Origin: F23-B02 sp045601285
GTDB lineage: Bacteria; Bacillota; Clostridia; Oscillospirales; Oscillospiraceae
Direction of reading: 5' to 3'
DNA length: 9,767 bases
NCBI GenBank assembly: GCA_045601285.1
Contig: JAZRZJ010000043.1
Coordinates: 1 to 9,767 of the forward strand
The notes below the pieces were generated by a model. The model was not told the DNA's origin, searched no databases, and saw only the letters and a program-made list of their open reading frames with translations. Shown here piece by piece: positions 6,170 through 9,767 of the stretch. The position numbers and the translations under genes are program-made. How positions within the stretch are numbered: position 1 is the stretch's first letter; the number at the start of each line of letters is the position of its first letter.

Positions 6170-7711
6170 ATGAGATTATGGTTATCAATCGTTCTGATTG
6201 TTGTTGCATTCGTAATCGGATTTATCATAAGCATTCTTCGCAGTGAAAAGAGTGCGGAAGGAGTTCTCAAAAAAGCAAGAGAAGAAGAAAAGCGAATAAT
6301 AAACGACGCCATAAAGAGCGCCGAGAGCAAGAAACGTGAAGCTCTCGTCGAAGCAAAAGAAGAAATACACAAAAGTCGCGCAGAATATGAGCGCGAGGAA
6401 AAGTCACGCCGCAGCGAGCTGCAGAAGCAGGAAAGACGACTGCAGCAGAAGGAAGAAAATCTTGACCGCAAGACCGATTCCCTTGAGCGTAAAACCGAAA
6501 ACCTGAATCAGAAGATTTCAGCGGTTGAAGCACAGCAGGAGGAAATCGCCCTTATCAAGAAAAGCCAGCTCGAGATGCTTGAAAAGATCTCCGGCTACAC
6601 CATTGAGGAGGCCAAGGCTTACCTCATCAACGCACTGAAGGACGAAGTCACACACGAAATGGCCGTCAAGGTCAAGGAAATTGAGACACAGTATAAGGAA
6701 GAAGCGGAGGACAGAGCAAGAGAAATCATCGTAACCGCAATCCAGCGCTGTGCCGCAGACCATGCAAGTGAAGTCACCGTATCCGTCGTACCCCTCCCCA
6801 ACGACGAGATGAAGGGACGCATCATCGGTCGTGAAGGCCGAAATATCCGCAGCATTGAAACCCTCACCGGCTGCGACCTTATCATTGACGATACACCCGA
6901 AGCGATTACCGTTTCCAGCTTTGACCCCGTGCGCCGTGAGATCGCACGGCTTACGCTGGAGAAGCTTATCGCCGACGGCAGAATCCACCCCGCACGCATC
7001 GAAGAGATGTACGCCAAGGCTCAGAAGGAAGTCAACGCCACCATCAAGTCCGAGGGCGAAAGAGCTATCTTCGAGACCAATATTCACGGCGTAAACCAGG
7101 AAATCGTAAAGCTCCTGGGCCGCATGAAGTACCGCACCAGCTACGGTCAGAACGTGCTTCAGCACTCCATTGAGGTTTCCCACATTGCAGGCCTTATCGC
7201 CGCAGAGCTGGGTGCCGATGTGAATACCGCAAAGCGCGCAGGCCTGCTGCACGATATCGGCAAGTCCATCGACCACGAGGTTGAAGGCAGCCATGTCACC
7301 ATCGGTGTCGATGTTGCCAAGAAGTACCGCGAGAATGAAGCTGTAATTCACGCAATCGAGGCACACCACGGCGATGTTGAGCCTCGTACTCTGGTTGCCT
7401 GCATCGTTCAGGCCGCCGACGCGATCAGCGCTTCCCGCCCCGGTGCAAGACGTGAGAACATTGAAAACTATGTCAAGCGCCTTGAAAAGCTTGAGGAAAT
7501 CTCAAAGAGCTTCCCGGGCATCGCAGGCAGCTACGCAATTCAGGCAGGCCGCGAAATTCGCGTCATGGTCAAGCCCGAGGAGGTCACCGAGGATCAGATG
7601 GTTCTCCTCGCAAGAGACATTGCAAAGAAAATCGAGGAAGAGCTCACCTATCCCGGACAGATCAAGGTTCACGTCCTGCGTGAAACCAAGGCTGTTGAAT
7701 ACGCAAAGTAA
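6170..7711 (+). CDS. rny: Ribonuclease Y
   Basis: Membrane-anchored endoribonuclease that starts mRNA decay in many Gram-positive bacteria and processes riboswitch and operon transcripts. The 513-residue product has the full family layout: one N-terminal membrane helix (about 4-23), a long charged coiled coil (about 28-185), a KH RNA-binding domain (about 203-265) with the GREG loop at 220-223, and a metal-dependent HD domain (about 325-425) with His332, the His361-Asp362 pair in LLHDIGK and Asp417 in AADAIS. All key residues are present. The start is ATG 6170, after GGAGGTG (6152-6158). The in-frame GTG at 6158 overlaps that site and is excluded, although the resulting spacing (11 nt) is slightly long. 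The gene is monocistronic: it has its own promoter and long leader, and a terminator follows at once. Confidence 0.98.
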   Translation: MRLWLSIVLIVVAFVIGFIISILRSEKSAEGVLKKAREEEKRIINDAIKSAESKKREALVEAKEEIHKSRAEYEREEKSRRSELQKQERRLQQKEENLDRKTDSLERKTENLNQKISAVEAQQEEIALIKKSQLEMLEKISGYTIEEAKAYLINALKDEVTHEMAVKVKEIETQYKEEAEDRAREIIVTAIQRCAADHASEVTVSVVPLPNDEMKGRIIGREGRNIRSIETLTGCDLIIDDTPEAITVSSFDPVRREIARLTLEKLIADGRIHPARIEEMYAKAQKEVNATIKSEGERAIFETNIHGVNQEIVKLLGRMKYRTSYGQNVLQHSIEVSHIAGLIAAELGADVNTAKRAGLLHDIGKSIDHEVEGSHVTIGVDVAKKYRENEAVIHAIEAHHGDVEPRTLVACIVQAADAISASRPGARRENIENYVKRLEKLEEISKSFPGIAGSYAIQAGREIRVMVKPEEVTEDQMVLLARDIAKKIEEELTYPGQIKVHVLRETKAVEYAK

Positions 7712-7715
7712 AAAC

Positions 7716-7748
7716 AACGCGCCACACGAAATATTCGTGTGGCGCGTT
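7716..7748. terminator. Bidirectional intrinsic terminator after rny
   Basis: A perfect 15-bp GC-rich stem (7716-7730 with 7734-7748) closes on a three-base loop. A T-rich tail follows on the plus strand (7747-7758), and the A-run at 7711-7714 gives a short T-run on the minus strand. It lies between the rny stop and the convergent GNAT gene ending at 7758. Confidence 0.93.
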
Positions 7749-7757
7749 TTCATTTTT

Positions 7758-8522
7758 TCAGTCAAGTGCAAGTCCGAAATCAAGGGTGTCGGAAATAGCG
7801 GTGTTGGAGCAGATGAAGTAGTCGCCCTCAAAGGCAAGCCTGCGAACCTCAGCGCAGTCAGCGCCAAGACGGTAGCACAGCATGGGAATGAAGTCGGTGC
7901 TGCCGAGACATTCGGAGATCTTCAGCACGCCGTTTTCGATATAGCCGCAGGCAATGGACTTGCCGTAGCCGAACATTCCGCCGCCGTAGGTACGGCAAAG
8001 CTCACGCTGATACTCGTACCACTCCATAGGATAGCGCACGGCGGGCTTGTATTCACTGCGCCTTGCGGCATATTCCGTGGCGGAAAGCACCTTGATTGCA
8101 CCGTCGGAGTCCTCGGGGGCAATTCTGTCATAGCGGCAGCGGCTGTGGTAATACATACCGAGCTTTTTTTCGTACCAGCCGTACAGCGAGGCAGAGGCGG
8201 GGAAGGTGCAGAGTCTCGGGTGCAGCCTGCGGCAATGCGCCATGAGCGCGGAGCCGATGCCCTTGGAGCGATACTCCTCCATTACGCCGACGGCATATAG
8301 ATAGCCGAACTTCTTCTGCTCAATCGCAAGGTTGAGCACATGGGCCATGCCGATTATCTTTCCGCCGGCCTCGGCAACGTAGCCCGAGGCGAACTGGGGC
8401 AGAAGCTCGTAAAACCGCTTTATCAGCACCTTGTCATCGTAAAAAATACTGTTCCAGAGCTCAATAAGCTCTGCTGTGTCGGAAGGGTGATATTCTCTTA
8501 TTGTAACTTTCTCTCTTGCCAT
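7758..8522 (-). CDS. GNAT-family N-acetyltransferase
   Basis: Predicted cytoplasmic acyl-CoA-dependent acetyltransferase; substrate unknown. The 254-residue protein has a GNAT domain in its first ~135 residues. It opens with the VTIREYHPSD strand/helix, and motif A, YLYAVGVMEEYRSKGIG (74-90), carries the acetyl-CoA pyrophosphate loop Arg85-x-x-Gly88-x-Gly90. A LYGWYEKKLGM stretch (113-123) is typical of the last GNAT helix. The remaining ~115 residues are an extra C-terminal region I cannot assign, possibly a degenerate second GNAT unit. ATG 8522 is the only sensible start. Its ribosome site is weak (GGAG, 14 nt away), and it overlaps the DUF2156 gene by 25 nt, so it is probably translated by coupling. 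It is the last gene of the operon, followed by the shared terminator. Confidence 0.9.
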   Translation of the reverse strand: MAREKVTIREYHPSDTAELIELWNSIFYDDKVLIKRFYELLPQFASGYVAEAGGKIIGMAHVLNLAIEQKKFGYLYAVGVMEEYRSKGIGSALMAHCRRLHPRLCTFPASASLYGWYEKKLGMYYHSRCRYDRIAPEDSDGAIKVLSATEYAARRSEYKPAVRYPMEWYEYQRELCRTYGGGMFGYGKSIACGYIENGVLKISECLGSTDFIPMLCYRLGADCAEVRRLAFEGDYFICSNTAISDTLDFGLALD

Positions 8523-9397
8523 ATCGCGATATGCTTCTCCAAAATAAATTCAGGCTTGTAGGACAGCTTGGATTTTCGCAGGGACTCAAGTCCCATGTCG
8601 TCCTCTCGGTTTACATAACGTATGAAACGGTGCTTTGCTTTTATCATTTTTGACATCTCGCGGCATACCATTGGATATGCGCCGGGAATGTCGGTGAAGG
8701 CTTTTTCAAAATGAACGCAGAAGGTGTCACTGCCGATAAGCTCACCTATTGAGAAGCCCACGGCTTTCCCGTCTGCAAAGAGGATTCCGCCCTCAAGACC
8801 TAAGACCTCAAAGCTCTCAAAGGCTCTGCGCAGGGCGTCGTTTTCATATACGATGTTGGGGTCAAGGCGCTTGTCCTCCGCGCTGTGCCACAGGGAAAGC
8901 ATATTCTCACAGCAGGAAATATTTTCTGCGTTTATGGGCTCAAAGTGCCAGTCGTGCTCCTTTTCGAAGCGGTTGCAGAAATTTTTCTTGCCGTGAAGCT
9001 GCTTACCGGAAAAGCTTGAAAGCTTGCCGATATCGTATATATAGTCGGAAAAAGCTCTGTCGGGGAAAATTTCAAATTCGGCATCCGGCAGAGGAAGCTG
9101 CTCGCTGCATATGCCGCAGATTTTGAGGGGAATGCCTTTTCCGCGGCAGTAGTCTTTCATGAAGTCAAGGGCGGGGACAAGGTCGCCGCTGCCAACGGGA
9201 AAGGCAAACCAGTTTTCTCCGCCGCGGGTAAGAAGCGTCACAAGACGGCTTCCGATGACGGTTACGTACTGCTCAAAGCGCTTGTCCCACAGATAGAAAT
9301 TGCCGAAGCAGTAGTCGGCGCTGCGGGAATTTTCGGCCATGAAAAACTTGTTTATCTCTTTTTGCAGCCCAAGGGAAAGGGGCTTCAGCTCAGACAT
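8498..9397 (-). CDS. DUF2156 protein (phosphatidylglycerol lysyltransferase C-terminal-like)
   Basis: Soluble protein of the DUF2156 family (PF09924), whose fold is two GNAT-like units related to the aminoacyl-transfer domain of MprF/LPG synthase and to FemABX. The biochemical role of stand-alone members is not settled. Visible hallmarks are a DYIYDIGKLSSFSGKQLHGK stretch near the middle, GGILFADGKAVGFSIGELIG (about 203-222) as the core strand pair of the second unit, and the C-terminal RYVNREDDMGLESLRKSKLS. No membrane segments are present, unlike full MprF. The start is ATG 9397, overlapping the upstream glycosylase stop by 8 nt and giving 299 residues. GTG 9409 is an alternative four codons earlier. 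AAGGA (9413-9417) is poorly spaced for either, so coupling is likely. The 3' end overlaps the GNAT gene by 25 nt. Confidence 0.88.
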   Translation of the reverse strand: MSELKPLSLGLQKEINKFFMAENSRSADYCFGNFYLWDKRFEQYVTVIGSRLVTLLTRGGENWFAFPVGSGDLVPALDFMKDYCRGKGIPLKICGICSEQLPLPDAEFEIFPDRAFSDYIYDIGKLSSFSGKQLHGKKNFCNRFEKEHDWHFEPINAENISCCENMLSLWHSAEDKRLDPNIVYENDALRRAFESFEVLGLEGGILFADGKAVGFSIGELIGSDTFCVHFEKAFTDIPGAYPMVCREMSKMIKAKHRFIRYVNREDDMGLESLRKSKLSYKPEFILEKHIAIWQERKLQ

Positions 9398-9767
9398 AGG
9401 TTCGTTCACAGATCCTTCGGATTTCAGCGCGGATTTCTCTCAGATCCGCAAAGGTTTCGGGGCGTTTGTGCTCATCTCGCAGAAGTGCGGCGGGGTGATA
9501 TATCGCGGTGCAGCGTATGCCGTCAACATCGCTCCACTGACCGTGCTGACGGGTAATCTTAAACTCGCTGTCGATGATTTCTGTGGCGGCAATGCGTCCC
9601 AGACATATAATGATTTTGGGCTTCACAAGGTCGATCTGCGCCTTAAGCCAGCCGCGGCAGGCGTTCTTTTCCTGGGGAAGCGGGTCACGGTCTTTCGGCG
9701 GGCGGCACTTTACGATGTTGGCGATGTAGACTTTGCTGCGGTCAAGGTCGATCATCTCAAGCATATC
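9390..9767 (-). CDS. Family 4 uracil-DNA glycosylase, N-terminus beyond window
   Basis: C-terminal part of a DNA repair enzyme that removes uracil from DNA at the start of base excision repair. The gene reads in from beyond position 9767, so about 125 residues are visible of an expected ~190-200. Family 4 features are KVYIANIVKCRPPKDRDP, two cysteines 16 residues apart (in KCRPP and NACRGW) matching the last two ligands of the family's 4Fe-4S cluster, the IIICLGRIAA strand, and HPAALLRD with the active-site-loop histidine. The N-terminal CxxC pair and the GEAPG-type uracil-pocket motif should lie outside the window. The visible ATG at 9764 sits inside the conserved fold and is not the real start. 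The TGA overlaps the DUF2156 start, so the genes are co-transcribed. Confidence 0.93.
   Translation of the reverse strand, partial: DMLEMIDLDRSKVYIANIVKCRPPKDRDPLPQEKNACRGWLKAQIDLVKPKIIICLGRIAATEIIDSEFKITRQHGQWSDVDGIRCTAIYHPAALLRDEHKRPETFADLREIRAEIRRICERTYV

Noticed and set aside
6518..7369. Long open frame on the minus strand opposite rny (283 codons).
   Set aside because: It is a shadow of rny, whose KH and HD domain residues are intact. The antisense translation shows no family features and has no ribosome site or promoter that I can see.
7374..8300. Plus-strand open frame of 308 codons spanning the rny end and the GNAT gene.
   Set aside because: It runs through the terminator hairpin and is out of frame with rny and antisense to GNAT. 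Its composition is low-complexity Ser/Arg/Ala at the start, typical of a shadow frame.

Overview
The window looks like an ordinary chromosomal stretch from a Gram-positive anaerobe of the class Clostridia, probably close to Ruminococcaceae/Oscillospiraceae. This placement is inferred from RNase Y, an MgtE-type magnesium transporter with a paired permease, strong GGAGG-type Shine-Dalgarno sites, frequent TTG starts, roughly balanced GC content and similarity of the proteins to Clostridia families. It has not been confirmed by any search. I see no mobile element, CRISPR array, tRNA or rRNA. Nine protein genes fill almost all of the sequence, and one of them runs off the right edge.

Layout. (1) Positions 56-2450, plus strand: mgtE and an AEC-family permease, joined by an ATGA stop/start overlap behind an extended -10 promoter. 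(2) Positions 2459-2496: a 17-bp hairpin with T-runs on both strands that ends this operon and the convergent one. (3) Positions 2504-4121, minus strand: rpiB followed by a membrane-anchored DUF4015-like putative glycoside hydrolase, with its own promoter in the gap after the next gene. (4) Positions 4125-5917, minus strand: a protein-mannosyltransferase-family (GT39-like) membrane enzyme with an extracytoplasmic discoidin-like domain. Its start is reassigned to a TTG that follows the promoter and a strong Shine-Dalgarno. (5) Positions 5918-6169: a divergent control region with two good sigma-A-type promoters and a structured leader of about 165 nt in front of rny. (6) Positions 6170-7711, plus strand: rny, encoding RNase Y. 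(7) Positions 7716-7748: a second bidirectional terminator. (8) Positions 7758-9767, minus strand: a tightly overlapping set read as uracil-DNA glycosylase (family 4, truncated by the window edge), a DUF2156 protein and a GNAT acetyltransferase.

How the genes relate. The operons do not form one pathway. They cover ion and small-molecule transport, sugar-phosphate metabolism, surface glycan transfer, mRNA turnover, DNA repair and acyl or aminoacyl transfer. No clear new multi-gene system is visible. The points most worth a second look are the folded 5' leader of rny, the DUF4015-like protein that has lost the usual acidic residue of its signature, the discoidin domain on the mannosyltransferase-family enzyme with its very short mRNA leader, and the overlapping DUF2156/GNAT pair.
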